From: Nitrospira sp. CG24D
GTDB taxonomy: Bacteria > Nitrospirota > Nitrospiria > Nitrospirales > Nitrospiraceae
Length of the DNA stretch: 64,000 nt
NCBI GenBank assembly: GCA_002869855.2
Contig: NEWQ02000023.1
Span: 2,921 to 66,920 of the forward strand
Reading direction: 5' to 3'
Positions 14,587-22,747 of this stretch are shown in pieces. How positions within the stretch are numbered: the stretch's first letter is position 1; each line of letters opens with the position of its first letter. The position numbers and the translations under genes are program-made. The notes beneath the pieces are model-generated. The model worked only from the letters and a program-made list of their open reading frames with translations. It was not told where the DNA came from and searched no databases.

Positions 14587-14712
14587 GGCGATCTACGTAT
14601 AGTATTGTGTGGAACGGGTCAAGCGAATCACGGCTGATCGGCTTGGCCGTTGCAGTCTACTGAAGCCCCTCGCTATACTCGCTTATCCGCTCATGATGAA
14701 AAGAGGACCTGA

Positions 14713-15072
14713 ATGCCTTCGCTCTCGCCGGAAGAAGTTGAACAGAGACTGACTTCGGTCCACTGCGCCATTTGCAAGGGGGATCGGTTTGGGATCGACC
14801 GCCGCTTCATGCAACCAGATGGTGAGTGGCGGGGCGTCTGCATGAAATGCCGCTACAGCTTTCCGGTCTACACTGACATGGAGTTTTACCAGCGCACCCA
14901 GCCGGATATCCCCTATCGCCTCAAAGAAATCGGCTGCCGCACCTGTCAACACCGCGGAGTCACATTGGATTTTCGTATTACGATGTCGGTCCGTGAAGCG
15001 ATCTACTTTGTGACCTGCCTCGGCTGCAATACCAAATTTCCCGAGCAATCGTCGCTGGAGGCCTTTGAATAA
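14713..15072 (+). CDS. Small double zinc-ribbon protein
   Basis: This 119-residue soluble protein has two paired-cysteine zinc-ribbon-like units: CAIC...CMKC (about residues 17-44) and CRTC...CLGC (about 76-111). They are separated by a short linker, and there is no signal peptide or membrane segment. Such ribbons usually bind nucleic acid or protein partners; no specific family is recognised. The ATG follows GAGGACC. It is transcribed divergently from the phosphatase gene, with a 126-bp gap. Confidence 0.8.
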   Translation: MPSLSPEEVEQRLTSVHCAICKGDRFGIDRRFMQPDGEWRGVCMKCRYSFPVYTDMEFYQRTQPDIPYRLKEIGCRTCQHRGVTLDFRITMSVREAIYFVTCLGCNTKFPEQSSLEAFE

Positions 15073-15109
15073 CTCCCCTTTAGTCAGCCTGCGGGTGTAT
15101 ACTCAAAAT

Positions 15110-15283
15110 ATGGACGATAAGAAAAAACAGCTGGACCCAGAGCCCGCACCGAAAGCCCGCAAGGAAATCCCCCTCATTTCCGTGCCCAACGACCGCGACA
15201 TGATCGCCGCCGAAATGGCGGAGATGTTCGACGAGGATCGCGTCAGCCATCAGCACGGCAGTTCAGAGCCGGAAGCGGATTAA
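15110..15283 (+). CDS. Small acidic/charged hypothetical protein
   Basis: This short reading frame starts with MDDKKKQLDPEPAP and encodes a 57-residue hydrophilic, strongly charged protein ending GSSEPEAD. It has no Cys and no membrane segment. The ORF track extends it to a TTG at 15065 overlapping the previous gene. The ATG at 15110 fits better because the upstream residues look like out-of-frame leader. No strong ribosome site is visible, so translation may be coupled to the zinc-ribbon gene 37 bp upstream. No family is recognised. Confidence 0.55.
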   Translation: MDDKKKQLDPEPAPKARKEIPLISVPNDRDMIAAEMAEMFDEDRVSHQHGSSEPEAD

Positions 15284-15292
15284 CGCCCTTCC

Positions 15293-16534
15293 TCAGGTTG
15301 ATCGAACTATCTGCGCGGTTCCGTCGCGTTCAATTCGTCCCACCGCCGACACTTTTCCTTCCCGCTCTTTTCGCACGACTCGCTCGATCTGCACGATAGC
15401 GCCGCGATGCCAGTCATCAAATGGTGCGTTTGAGTCAGACCTTAATCGATCCTGACGTCCGATTTCCGATCGCCCCAACTCGTTACAGAGCCACGCCCGC
15501 TTCTCGCCTTTCAATTCGCGCAATTCACTGACCACACGATAGACATCAGGTCTACGTTCGACGATGGTCCGCCCATCTTTTCGAAGGAGCAGATACGAAA
15601 ACTTCAACGCATCTTTGATGAATCCCACCTCATCGTCGATCTTTTGGATCTCTAACGGCGGTTCCCAGCCCCGCTCTTCATGACACCAATCGAACGGATT
15701 CACCAGTGCGGGGCAACTATTTTCATGAAGACATGGGCTATAGATTGTGCACTGATTCTCCTCAATCAATCGGTCCCGCACCTGATGCAGCGCTCTCGAG
15801 GTGTCTCGTAACGCCGGCTCAACAATCATCAGCGTGCCAGTCGGAGCCAACCTCGCCATAAGTTGCGTTATGAGTTCTACTTTCGCCTGCGTAGGATTGG
15901 CATTTCGAGAAAAGAGTTCGTTCAGGCAATTTGCCATAATGATCAGGTCGTAGGGGGCTTGCTGTTCGACGTGGGTGTGCCACACCCCGTTGGGCAAACG
16001 CTCCAGATTCCCCTCATGAGTCATCAGCCGTCCACCGGTGACTCCAGATTCCCGGCTATAGGTGTCCCAGAGCTGCCTGGCTTGCTTGAGAGCCTCGGCA
16101 GAGATATCGATTGCCACAACGGTGAGATCTCTGATTTGGTCTGGCCAATGCTGATGGAACCAATCAAGTACGGCTAACGCCCCTGTGGCTGGTCCCGATG
16201 CCACATCAAGAATGCGGATCGAACGACCGGATGCTTGGTCCGGCCAGCCTTGCGGCATCTCGTCGAGCAGAACCTGAATCTTGGACAGGTTTACCGGCAA
16301 AAAGTATTTGAGATAGGCTGCTGCATGGGCCGGATGATCGAGATAATCGGATTTCAGTGAGGCACGATCTTTTGTAAAGAGCCTGGAGAGATCGGCCACG
16401 GCTTGAGCGACACGATTATGGCCGCCCCGGACCGAACTGGAGGCGACCTGCTCAATGGCGTTGAGGAGGATCGGCGAGAGACGGGCAACTGCCTGGCGTT
16501 GGTTGAAGGCCATATCGACGTAGTGTATGCTCAC
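15293..16534 (-). CDS. Rsm22-like SAM-dependent methyltransferase
   Basis: This 413-residue protein has a class I methyltransferase domain. The SAM-binding motif I reads ILDVASGPATGALAVLDW (about 107-124), and a MIVEP-like post-motif lies near 236. The C-terminal part has clustered cysteines (CTIYSPCLHENSC and a DWCHEERGW) typical of the Rsm22 family, which is associated with the small ribosomal subunit. An rRNA-modification or ribosome-assembly role is inferred from that. The ORF begins at a GTG; an ATG seven codons later (16513) is an alternative, and neither has a strong ribosome site. It is divergent from the 82-residue gene at 16553, with an 18-bp gap, so their promoters must overlap the opposing 5' ends. 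Confidence 0.85.
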   Translation of the reverse strand: MSIHYVDMAFNQRQAVARLSPILLNAIEQVASSSVRGGHNRVAQAVADLSRLFTKDRASLKSDYLDHPAHAAAYLKYFLPVNLSKIQVLLDEMPQGWPDQASGRSIRILDVASGPATGALAVLDWFHQHWPDQIRDLTVVAIDISAEALKQARQLWDTYSRESGVTGGRLMTHEGNLERLPNGVWHTHVEQQAPYDLIIMANCLNELFSRNANPTQAKVELITQLMARLAPTGTLMIVEPALRDTSRALHQVRDRLIEENQCTIYSPCLHENSCPALVNPFDWCHEERGWEPPLEIQKIDDEVGFIKDALKFSYLLLRKDGRTIVERRPDVYRVVSELRELKGEKRAWLCNELGRSEIGRQDRLRSDSNAPFDDWHRGAIVQIERVVRKEREGKVSAVGRIERDGTAQIVRST

Positions 16535-16552
16535 CTACTGAGGAGAACAATC

Positions 16553-16801
16553 ATGAGTAATCCACTTTTGCAAGCCTACCTAGAGGTCGAAATGGCCATG
16601 GAGCGCTTCACGCTCGTTTTGCATGACCATGTCGATCACCTTCGCAATACGGAGCCGTCCGGCTCTGATAAACTGCATCGTATGGCCAATGGGACCAAGG
16701 CAATGCGCGACAGCGCATCGATCTACTTGTCCTACGCCAAATACGTCGCTCACGGGATGCCTGCAAGCGAGGAACTGATCGAGGACGATTTACAGGGATA
16801 A
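16553..16801 (+). CDS. Small hypothetical protein (82 residues)
   Basis: The ATG at 16553 is preceded by GAGGAG, giving MSNPLLQAYLEVEMAMERF. The ORF-track start at 16403 lies inside the opposite-strand methyltransferase gene and is rejected. The product is predicted to be mostly helical and soluble, without Cys or a membrane segment. No family is recognised. It is followed by a 68-bp gap and then the Gly/Asp/Tyr-repeat gene on the same strand. Confidence 0.7.
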   Translation: MSNPLLQAYLEVEMAMERFTLVLHDHVDHLRNTEPSGSDKLHRMANGTKAMRDSASIYLSYAKYVAHGMPASEELIEDDLQG

Positions 16802-16869
16802 CAGCCGACGCGCTGATTGAGCTGGCCATCCATTCCCAATAAAACGAAAGGCCCGCCGGGGATCACGAC

Positions 16870-17811
16870 ATGGGGTCGGGAGGCGCTGGATTCGGCGGAC
16901 TCGGAATCTTGTTCGACGCGAAAGGTAACGACGTCTATACGGGGAATCGCCTGACTCAGGGCGCCGCCATTGGAGGACTCGGCCTTTTGCTCGATGGGGC
17001 AGGAAATGACCGCTATACCAGCCATGGCTTCGCGATCGGATTCGGCGGCCCCTTGGGCGTCGGCGCCGTCATCGACATTACCGGCGACGACCACTATCAA
17101 TGCGGCGACACATATCCCAGTGCCTATAACTCGCAGGATGCTCCGATGGGAAAACCTGGCGACCCTCTCTATCAATACGACTGCTTCGGGCTGGGTGCCG
17201 GATCTGGACAACGAATTCTGACAACGAAGGTGGAATGGCAACCCTACAACCTGGCCGGTGGCTGGGGAATCTTGTTGGATCTCGAAGGGCAGGATCACTA
17301 TGACAGCGCCAACTTCTCACAGGGGCTGGGCTACTTTTTCGGCACAGGAATGAAATTGGACTTCGATGGCGACGACGAGCATCAGGGCGCGCGCTACGGG
17401 CATGGCGCTTCCGCCCACTTCGGGGTCGGCCTTTTCATCGACCGGCAAGGAGACGATCGCTACGGCTCCTCCGGACCCTATTACAACGGTGGAGTCGCAT
17501 GGGACAACAGCGTAAGCCTCATGATCGATGCAGGACAAGGCAGAGATATTTATGCCTTCGAGCACTCGACCGGTCTTGGTCGAGCCGACTATGCAGGCTG
17601 GGGGCTTTTCATCGATGAGGGAGGAGAGGATCAGTACCGGGTCGCATCAGGCTTCGGAGACTCCTCGGAAAAAAGCGTCGCCGGGTTCTTCGACCTCAAC
17701 GGCAACGACATCTATGCACCACATCCCGATTCTTCAATGCCGCCCGATACTCGTCCCGGTAACGGAAAGCTCTTCCTCTACCCTCAGGGTGGAACCTTTA
17801 TCGATCGGTAA
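16870..17811 (+). CDS. Gly-Asn-Asp-x-Tyr repeat protein, possibly 5'-truncated
   Basis: This 313-residue protein is made of about ten imperfect repeats of roughly 25-30 residues. Each has a G(N/D)D.Y core (GNDVYTG, GNDRYTS, GDDHYQC, GQDHYDS, GDDRYGS, GEDQYRV, GNDIYAP) followed by a Gly-rich hydrophobic strand such as GGLGLLLD. The pattern resembles calcium-binding or solenoid repeats of exported proteins. No signal peptide is encoded: the frame opens directly into a repeat, with a stop in frame 30 bp upstream. It may therefore be the surviving 3' part of a longer secreted protein. A GGGG ribosome-like site precedes the ATG. No function can be assigned. Confidence 0.65.
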   Translation: MGSGGAGFGGLGILFDAKGNDVYTGNRLTQGAAIGGLGLLLDGAGNDRYTSHGFAIGFGGPLGVGAVIDITGDDHYQCGDTYPSAYNSQDAPMGKPGDPLYQYDCFGLGAGSGQRILTTKVEWQPYNLAGGWGILLDLEGQDHYDSANFSQGLGYFFGTGMKLDFDGDDEHQGARYGHGASAHFGVGLFIDRQGDDRYGSSGPYYNGGVAWDNSVSLMIDAGQGRDIYAFEHSTGLGRADYAGWGLFIDEGGEDQYRVASGFGDSSEKSVAGFFDLNGNDIYAPHPDSSMPPDTRPGNGKLFLYPQGGTFIDR

Positions 17812-18334
17812 CGAGCTGGGAGAAAGTCCAGTCATTGGATGTGGTTCATCTTTCCCCAGATCACAGGTCTTGGTTGCAGTGGAGCCCCACGGCCTTAGCC
17901 TACTCCGCCGAAGTAGCCAACAAGGCTACGAAGGCTGGAAGCGTGTCCTCCTTCGCCAAGGCTTCGGCACGCCGTTCTCTTCTTCCACTTTCCCAGGTGC
18001 GGCGGAGACGGTTGCTCCATCTGCACTTGCACGAATGCATTCCGTCCCGCCATCATCTCCCAGTCCGGGGCTGGGGTTCAGCGCGAACATCACCGAAGGA
18101 GCGGGGACCCATCGAGGCTCAGCTGAGAAGGAAAGCGGAAACTGACCGAGTCCGCGAGGGAATTTCCGAAGGCTGCCGCTCTGCGGAGCCCGATAGGGTC
18201 GCTCCGGGAGGTGCGAGAGCAGTTGAGCCCCAGCCCCGCACCTTCACCTTGCCCTTGCGTAAGAGGCTATGTAAGGATATCCATCGTAATTCGACTTAGA
18301 AGCTATATACCCCTGCAACAAAGGGAGACCACCT
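17812..18334. other. Gene-free stretch with inverted repeats
   Basis: About 520 bp lie between the repeat protein and msrB. Several frames stay open (17528-18145, 17835-18299), but their translations are low-complexity and without family resemblance, so I treat the stretch as non-coding or decayed. It contains small palindromes (GTAGCC..GGCTAC near 17922, CTTCGCC..GGCTTCG near 17958) and the inverted repeat at 18066-18238. Confidence 0.5.
18066..18238. repeat. Inverted repeat bounding a ~173-bp element
   Basis: CGGGGCTGGGGTTCA at 18066-18080 matches the reverse complement of TGAGCCCCAGCCCCG at 18224-18238 in 14 of 15 positions. The enclosed ~140 bp is rich in short complementary words, so the whole could be a structured RNA, a MITE-like remnant or a repetitive extragenic element. 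Confidence 0.5.
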
Positions 18335-18754
18335 ATGCCACCAAAAATTGAAATCGGCACGATTGTCAAAGTTGTGAAGACCGACGAGGAGTGGAGAAAG
18401 CTCCTCACACCGGAGGCCTACAAGGTCCTCCGACACGAAAGTACCGAGCGCCCCTTTACCGACAACATGCACGATAACAAGAAAGCAGGTATCTACTATT
18501 GCGCAGGCTGTGACCTCCCTGCCTATTCGTCGGAGCATAAGTTCGACAGCGGCACCGGCTGGCCCAGCTTCTGGCAGCCGATCGATCCGAAGGTGGTGGA
18601 GACTCGCACCGATTCGAAATTCTTTATGACCCGCACCGAAGTGCACTGCGCCCGCTGCGGCGGCCACCAGGGACATATCTTCGATGACGGCCCGAAGCCG
18701 ACCGGACTCCGTTACTGCATCAACGGCGTCTCACTGAAATTTGTCGCGGGTTAA
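18335..18754 (+). CDS. msrB: Peptide-methionine (R)-S-oxide reductase
   Basis: This 139-residue protein reduces the R-epimer of methionine sulfoxide in proteins. Two CX2C zinc pairs are visible (CAGC at residues 56-59 and CARC near 106-109). The FDSGTGWPSFW motif and the catalytic Cys in RYCINGVSL at the C-terminus are intact. Length is typical for a stand-alone MsrB. No signal peptide is seen, so it acts in the cytosol. The ATG follows AAGGGAGACC. It is followed by a strong hairpin that may end its transcript. Confidence 0.96.
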   Translation: MPPKIEIGTIVKVVKTDEEWRKLLTPEAYKVLRHESTERPFTDNMHDNKKAGIYYCAGCDLPAYSSEHKFDSGTGWPSFWQPIDPKVVETRTDSKFFMTRTEVHCARCGGHQGHIFDDGPKPTGLRYCINGVSLKFVAG

Positions 18755-18812
18755 TCGTCAGCCCGGTCGCCCCTCGATAACGTGAACCTCCCTAGGTTGT
18801 TCCTCTCAGTCT

Positions 18813-18841
18813 CTACCCGCTCCCCCCGATGGAGCGGGTAG
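18813..18841 (+). terminator. Strong hairpin downstream of msrB, possible terminator
   Basis: CTACCCGCTCC and GGAGCGGGTAG form a perfect 11-bp stem with a 7-base loop. There is no T-run on either side, so classical intrinsic termination is uncertain. Confidence 0.5.
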
Positions 18842-18896
18842 CACCTGACCCACGATCCATGTACAATCATTTCTCCATCTTCTGGAGTCTGTGTGT

Positions 18897-20195
18897 ATGT
18901 CACGTTGGTTCTCATTCAGCAGTCTGTGCCTGTCCAGTCTTACCTTCATCTCCTGTGGCAACGGCCTCTCGCCGTTTGCCTCGGACACCGATCCCTGTTC
19001 CCTGATCACGTCGGCAGAGGCCGAGCGCGCCCTGGGCGAACCGGCACGAGAAGGCCAGCGCACCGATGCCACCACCTGTGTCTTTAAATCAACCCGCGAC
19101 AGCGCCAATGCCGTGACCGTGCAAGTGGACGAAACCCCCGGCAAGGACCGGCGCGCCGGGTTCAACAAGGACCGGCTCAGACGCGATAGCGTGCTCGTGG
19201 CCGGTCTGGGAGACGGGGCCATTCGCATTGACTCCCCGCCCTCGTTGTCGCGACTGACCTTTTTGAACGGCGACAATCTCGTCACGGTCATGGTCTCGTC
19301 CATTCATGCAAGCAACCTTTCAGACTCAGTAATGGCCATCGGCAAGAGCGCGGCGGAACGGTATGGGGCTGCCGTCGTGGCGTCCCGGATTCCACCTCCG
19401 CCTCCCGTGGCCTCCACGGATGCAGCCACGGCCGATCTCCAGACCGGATCCCGGTCGCTCCTGCGTACCTCGCCAGTGACGGTCACGCAGACAAGAACTG
19501 TGGGCGAGACAGACTCGACCGGCCCCACCAAATCCTCGACCATCGACACCGGCGCACTGGTGGGCACCTGGCAGGCGCACGCCCTACAGGGCACGACGAA
19601 GCATAACTACCTGTTGGTGATCGGACAGAATCAATCCTGGATGCTCTCGTCTCTGACGCAGTTCGACGGGGTGCTGGACGCCGAGTCCGGCCGCTGGTCG
19701 CTCGACCGCGCAAATACTTTTAAGGGGCAATCGTGGAAAGGCACTTATGTGACGGGGAAGCCCGATTCATTTGTGACCACCGGCAGTCTCCACAGCACCT
19801 GGAAGAAGCTGGAGGGCGATCAGCCCCCCAGCAAAATCCCCGCTGAACTCTGGAACCTGCGGAACAACACCACGAGTGTGCCGGTGTTTCAACTCAAGAG
19901 CGTGGATCGCGCCCTGGTAGGAGTCTGGGAAAGCACGGGCACCTATGCAGGCGGGCCGGCCACATTTGTCTGGACCATTAAAGCGTCTGCGGCCACGGAT
20001 CTCTTCATCATGGATCAAACCCGCGGTACCGTGGTGACAAAAGGCGGCATCGTGCAGTTACAGCCCACGCAGAAGCGGCAGCGGACTTTGGGCATCGTCG
20101 CCACGCAGGAGGGCGGCTTCACGACCAGCGACGGGAAAACCAGCCTGCGCTGGACTCGCCACACGCCGCAACAAGAAACCCCACAGCCACTCTAA
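18897..20195 (+). CDS. Lipoprotein with DUF3558-like N-terminal domain
   Basis: This is a 432-residue predicted lipoprotein. A hydrophobic leader ends in a lipobox-like FISC (about residues 18-21). The following DPCSLITSAEAERALGEP...TTCVF segment resembles the DUF3558 type of secreted domain with a conserved Cys pair. The C-terminal two thirds contain two similar beta-rich units (GALVGTWQAHALQG near 214 and RALVGVWESTGTYAG near 336) that look like internal duplicates of a lipocalin-like or extracytoplasmic domain. The ATG at 18897 has GGAG nine bases upstream and is preferred to the GTG at 18891. The role is unknown. Confidence 0.75.
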   Translation: MSRWFSFSSLCLSSLTFISCGNGLSPFASDTDPCSLITSAEAERALGEPAREGQRTDATTCVFKSTRDSANAVTVQVDETPGKDRRAGFNKDRLRRDSVLVAGLGDGAIRIDSPPSLSRLTFLNGDNLVTVMVSSIHASNLSDSVMAIGKSAAERYGAAVVASRIPPPPPVASTDAATADLQTGSRSLLRTSPVTVTQTRTVGETDSTGPTKSSTIDTGALVGTWQAHALQGTTKHNYLLVIGQNQSWMLSSLTQFDGVLDAESGRWSLDRANTFKGQSWKGTYVTGKPDSFVTTGSLHSTWKKLEGDQPPSKIPAELWNLRNNTTSVPVFQLKSVDRALVGVWESTGTYAGGPATFVWTIKASAATDLFIMDQTRGTVVTKGGIVQLQPTQKRQRTLGIVATQEGGFTTSDGKTSLRWTRHTPQQETPQPL

Positions 20196-20243
20196 TGATC
20201 CGGGCACGCAAAATTTCCGTGCCCCTTGCAGGGAGCCACAGTC

Positions 20244-21143
20244 ATGTCCACGACACATGAGACCATCGGATTCGTCGGCGTCGGACGCATGGGCGCGAAC
20301 ATGGCGCGCCGCCTGAAAGACTTCGGTTTTCCGCTCTCGGCCGTCTATGACCGGCAGACCTCTGTCGCCGCTGCATTGGCGAAAGAACTCGGCTGTCAGG
20401 CCGCTGCGGACCCGGCGGCTGTGGCCCAGGCCTCACAGACTGTGATCACTGTCGTCACCGACGATGCAGCGATGGATCAGATCTTTGCCGTCGATAATCC
20501 CACCAGCCTGCTCGCCCACGCAAAGGGCCGGCTCTTCATCAATTGCGCCACGGTCTCACCGTCGGTCCATCGCGAGGTGGAACAGCGCGTCACCGCGCTC
20601 GGCGGTGCGTCACTCGAAGCCTGCATGGCGAGCAGCATTCCCCAAGCTCGGCAAGGCACGCTCTATCTGATGTGCGGGGGGCGACGCATGGCCTTCGAAC
20701 GGGCCAAGCCGATGCTGGAGACACTGGGGAAAACCGTCCGCTACGTCGGAGCGAGCGGGACGGCGGCGGAAGTGAAGGCGCTGGTGAATATGGTGATGAA
20801 CTGCAATACGGCGGCGCTGGCGGAAGGGCTCGGATTAGGACAGGCCCTCGGATTGGATCTGACGATGCTCCGCGAGGTGTTCAGTCAGACCGGCGCGAAC
20901 TCCCGCGTGCTGGAGACCGACGGAGAAGACATGCAGCAGCGCGCCCATGACTGCTACTTTTCTGCGGCTCACGCCGCGAAAGATTCCGGCATCGCCGTCG
21001 CGATGGGACGCGCGGCCGGACTGACGCTCCCGGTGGCGGAAGCGACGCTGGCGCAATATCAACGGCTGATGGCAAGCGGGAAAGGCGAGCTGGATAAATC
21101 GGCCATCGCCGAACTCACCTTCAAAGACCGGCTGGCTGGATAG
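20244..21143 (+). CDS. Beta-hydroxyacid dehydrogenase (3-hydroxyisobutyrate dehydrogenase family)
   Basis: This 299-residue NAD(P)-dependent oxidoreductase has the N-terminal Rossmann motif GFVGVGRMGANMARRL (about 9-24). It also has the family's substrate and catalytic segments, an SSIPQARQGTLYLMCGG region near 133-149 and the catalytic Lys region GTAAEVKALVNMVMNCN near 172-188. Members reduce or oxidise glyoxylate, succinic semialdehyde or hydroxyisobutyrate; the exact substrate is not readable. The ATG at 20244 has GGGAG upstream; the ORF-track start at 20226 is upstream of that site. Its last 23 bp overlap the 3' end of the convergent receiver gene. Confidence 0.9.
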   Translation: MSTTHETIGFVGVGRMGANMARRLKDFGFPLSAVYDRQTSVAAALAKELGCQAAADPAAVAQASQTVITVVTDDAAMDQIFAVDNPTSLLAHAKGRLFINCATVSPSVHREVEQRVTALGGASLEACMASSIPQARQGTLYLMCGGRRMAFERAKPMLETLGKTVRYVGASGTAAEVKALVNMVMNCNTAALAEGLGLGQALGLDLTMLREVFSQTGANSRVLETDGEDMQQRAHDCYFSAAHAAKDSGIAVAMGRAAGLTLPVAEATLAQYQRLMASGKGELDKSAIAELTFKDRLAG

Positions 21144-21600
21144 CGCACTGCCCCGTACCGGCTGGGTTGGAAACCACTCTGGACTTCGATTCGAATGCCG
21201 CTAACACATCGCGGACTTTCGACGCCAGGATGGAGGGAGAATAGGGCTTCTTCAGCATCCACCCGCCCATCACCCCCTCGAAATTCGCGTACGATACCAG
21301 GCCCGATACAAACAACACCGGCAACTCCGGTCGCTGGATGCGTAACAGATGGGCCAATTGCGGTCCGGACATCTTCGGCATCACGATATCCGCCACCAGA
21401 ATCGACACCTGATCGTCATATTCATCGAACAGCGCCAGCGCCTGCTCTCCATTCTCCGCGTACAACACCTGAAAGCCGTGGAGTTCCAACATCTGCCCAG
21501 TCACATGGCAGACAGCAGGATCATCATCGACGACTAGAACTTTTCCGTACTCTGTGGGTTTTCCTGCCGCAACCGATTGCATTACATCCGAGCCGTTCAT
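21121..21600 (-). CDS. Single-domain response regulator (receiver only)
   Basis: This 159-residue receiver protein has the acidic pair VDDDPA (about 24-29), the phospho-acceptor Asp in VADIVMPKMSG and the conserved Lys in MLKKPYSP. There is no output domain; the C-terminal tail of ~30 residues is unstructured-looking. The ATG at 21600 has a strong AAGGAGG, so the extra 68 residues in the ORF track are discarded. It probably relays phosphate from one of the hybrid kinases or acts by protein contact. The stop lies 22 bp inside the convergent dehydrogenase gene. Confidence 0.9.
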   Translation of the reverse strand: MNGSDVMQSVAAGKPTEYGKVLVVDDDPAVCHVTGQMLELHGFQVLYAENGEQALALFDEYDDQVSILVADIVMPKMSGPQLAHLLRIQRPELPVLFVSGLVSYANFEGVMGGWMLKKPYSPSILASKVRDVLAAFESKSRVVSNPAGTGQCAIQPAGL

Positions 21601-21689
21601 GCACCCTCCTTGAATAAACCGCTCCAGGTGTATCATGGAAGTTGTACCCGGCCAAGGACAAGCTGGGTTTTGACCGGCACGGACCCGTT

Positions 21690-22196
21690 CTACGGTATTC
21701 CAGCAAACCGGCTCCAGAGGCTGACCGCCATCCACAGCACAAATGCGACGAGACCCAGTAGCAGCACGACCGTCCCGCCGATGATCCCGACCACGTAGGT
21801 CCAATCAGCGTGGGTACGTCTGGCTGATTGCGTCGCCGCCTGGCGAAGCAGGTCCGCATTCCGGCTGTTGCTGCGAAACCAGACCGAGAAGAGGTCGCCA
21901 AGGATCGGCACCGCTCCGACTACCCCGTTGATCAGGAGGTTGAGACTCATTCGGATAATGACGATGCGCGGAACTTCCAGGCGCGCGGCCATTCCCAGAA
22001 TGACCGTCCCGATCAGATTCGCCAGCACGTCGCCGATGCCCGGAATCAGCCCGATCAACGGATCGAGCCCGAGGTAGAGGGACGTCCCCGGAATTCTGAC
22101 CGTGGTATCCAACACCTTCGCCAGTAATTCTGCTGCCTCGACGAGGGCCTGGCGACGGAGGTCTGTCTCGGATGAGTCCGGCGAGGGATTAGCCAC
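21690..22196 (-). CDS. DUF4112 membrane protein
   Basis: This 168-residue protein has the DUF4112 hallmark PLIGLIPGIGDVLANLIGTVIL (about 47-68), a hydrophobic NLLINGVVGAVPILGDLFSVWF stretch and a third hydrophobic helix near the C-terminus (YVVGIIGGTVVLLLGLVAFVL). It is therefore an inner-membrane protein of unknown function. The start is a GTG at 22196, overlapping the end of the CoA-binding gene by 8 bp, which suggests translational coupling and a two-gene operon. Confidence 0.85.
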   Translation of the reverse strand: MANPSPDSSETDLRRQALVEAAELLAKVLDTTVRIPGTSLYLGLDPLIGLIPGIGDVLANLIGTVILGMAARLEVPRIVIIRMSLNLLINGVVGAVPILGDLFSVWFRSNSRNADLLRQAATQSARRTHADWTYVVGIIGGTVVLLLGLVAFVLWMAVSLWSRFAGIP

Positions 22197-22605
22197 GATG
22201 TTGTCTTACCGCATGGTCCTTCAGCCAACAGCGATCCATCACGACGGCGAGACCGGCCTCTCGCGCGAGTTGCGCCGCGGCTTCGTTGATGACACCTTCT
22301 TGCATCCAGATGGCTTTCGCGCCGCGCGCAATTGCTTCTGCAACAATCGGCAGAACGTCTTCCGACTTGCGAAAGATATCGACCAGATCGATCGAGCCGG
22401 GCACCGCCGTGAGCGACGGATAGGCCTGCTCGCCGATGACGGTCTGTTCATTGGGATTCACCGGAATGACCCGGTAGCCTTGCGCTTTCATGTAAGCAGC
22501 CACGTGATTGGACGCGCGAGCGGGATTGGACGACGCGCCGACCACGGCAATCGTCCGGCAGTCCGCCAGAATCTGTCGAATCGTATCGCCTTCAGACTGG
22601 TTCAT
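22189..22605 (-). CDS. CoA-binding domain protein
   Basis: This is a small (138-residue) Rossmann-fold protein of the CoA-binding family (YccU-like). The nucleotide-binding segment is IAVVGASSNPARASNHVAAYM (about 20-40), followed by YRVIPVNPNE and a conserved AKAIWMQEGVINEAAAQLA segment. These proteins bind CoA or a related ligand; the physiological role is not established. The ATG at 22605 is preceded by GGTGGGGG, and the ORF-track start at 22629 is less likely. It overlaps the DUF4112 gene downstream. Confidence 0.88.
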   Translation of the reverse strand: MNQSEGDTIRQILADCRTIAVVGASSNPARASNHVAAYMKAQGYRVIPVNPNEQTVIGEQAYPSLTAVPGSIDLVDIFRKSEDVLPIVAEAIARGAKAIWMQEGVINEAAAQLAREAGLAVVMDRCWLKDHAVRQHRG

Positions 22606-22747
22606 GGCCCCCACCCTATCATGAGCCACGGTCCTCGGAAAACAGGTGAAAGGATCGGCCCCTTGACGACATATCAGGGATAGGTCATATCACCTACGCC
22701 CTGAATCGCATCGATCCAGGGTGACACTCTTTACGATGGAGGCTCCC

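Noticed and set aside
16403-16552. Upstream extension of the 82-residue gene
   Set aside because: Lies inside the opposite-strand Rsm22-like gene; the ATG at 16553 has GAGGAG and is the better start.
17835-18299. 154-residue ORF in the region before msrB
   Set aside because: Low-complexity translation without a family; the region carries inverted repeats and looks non-coding.
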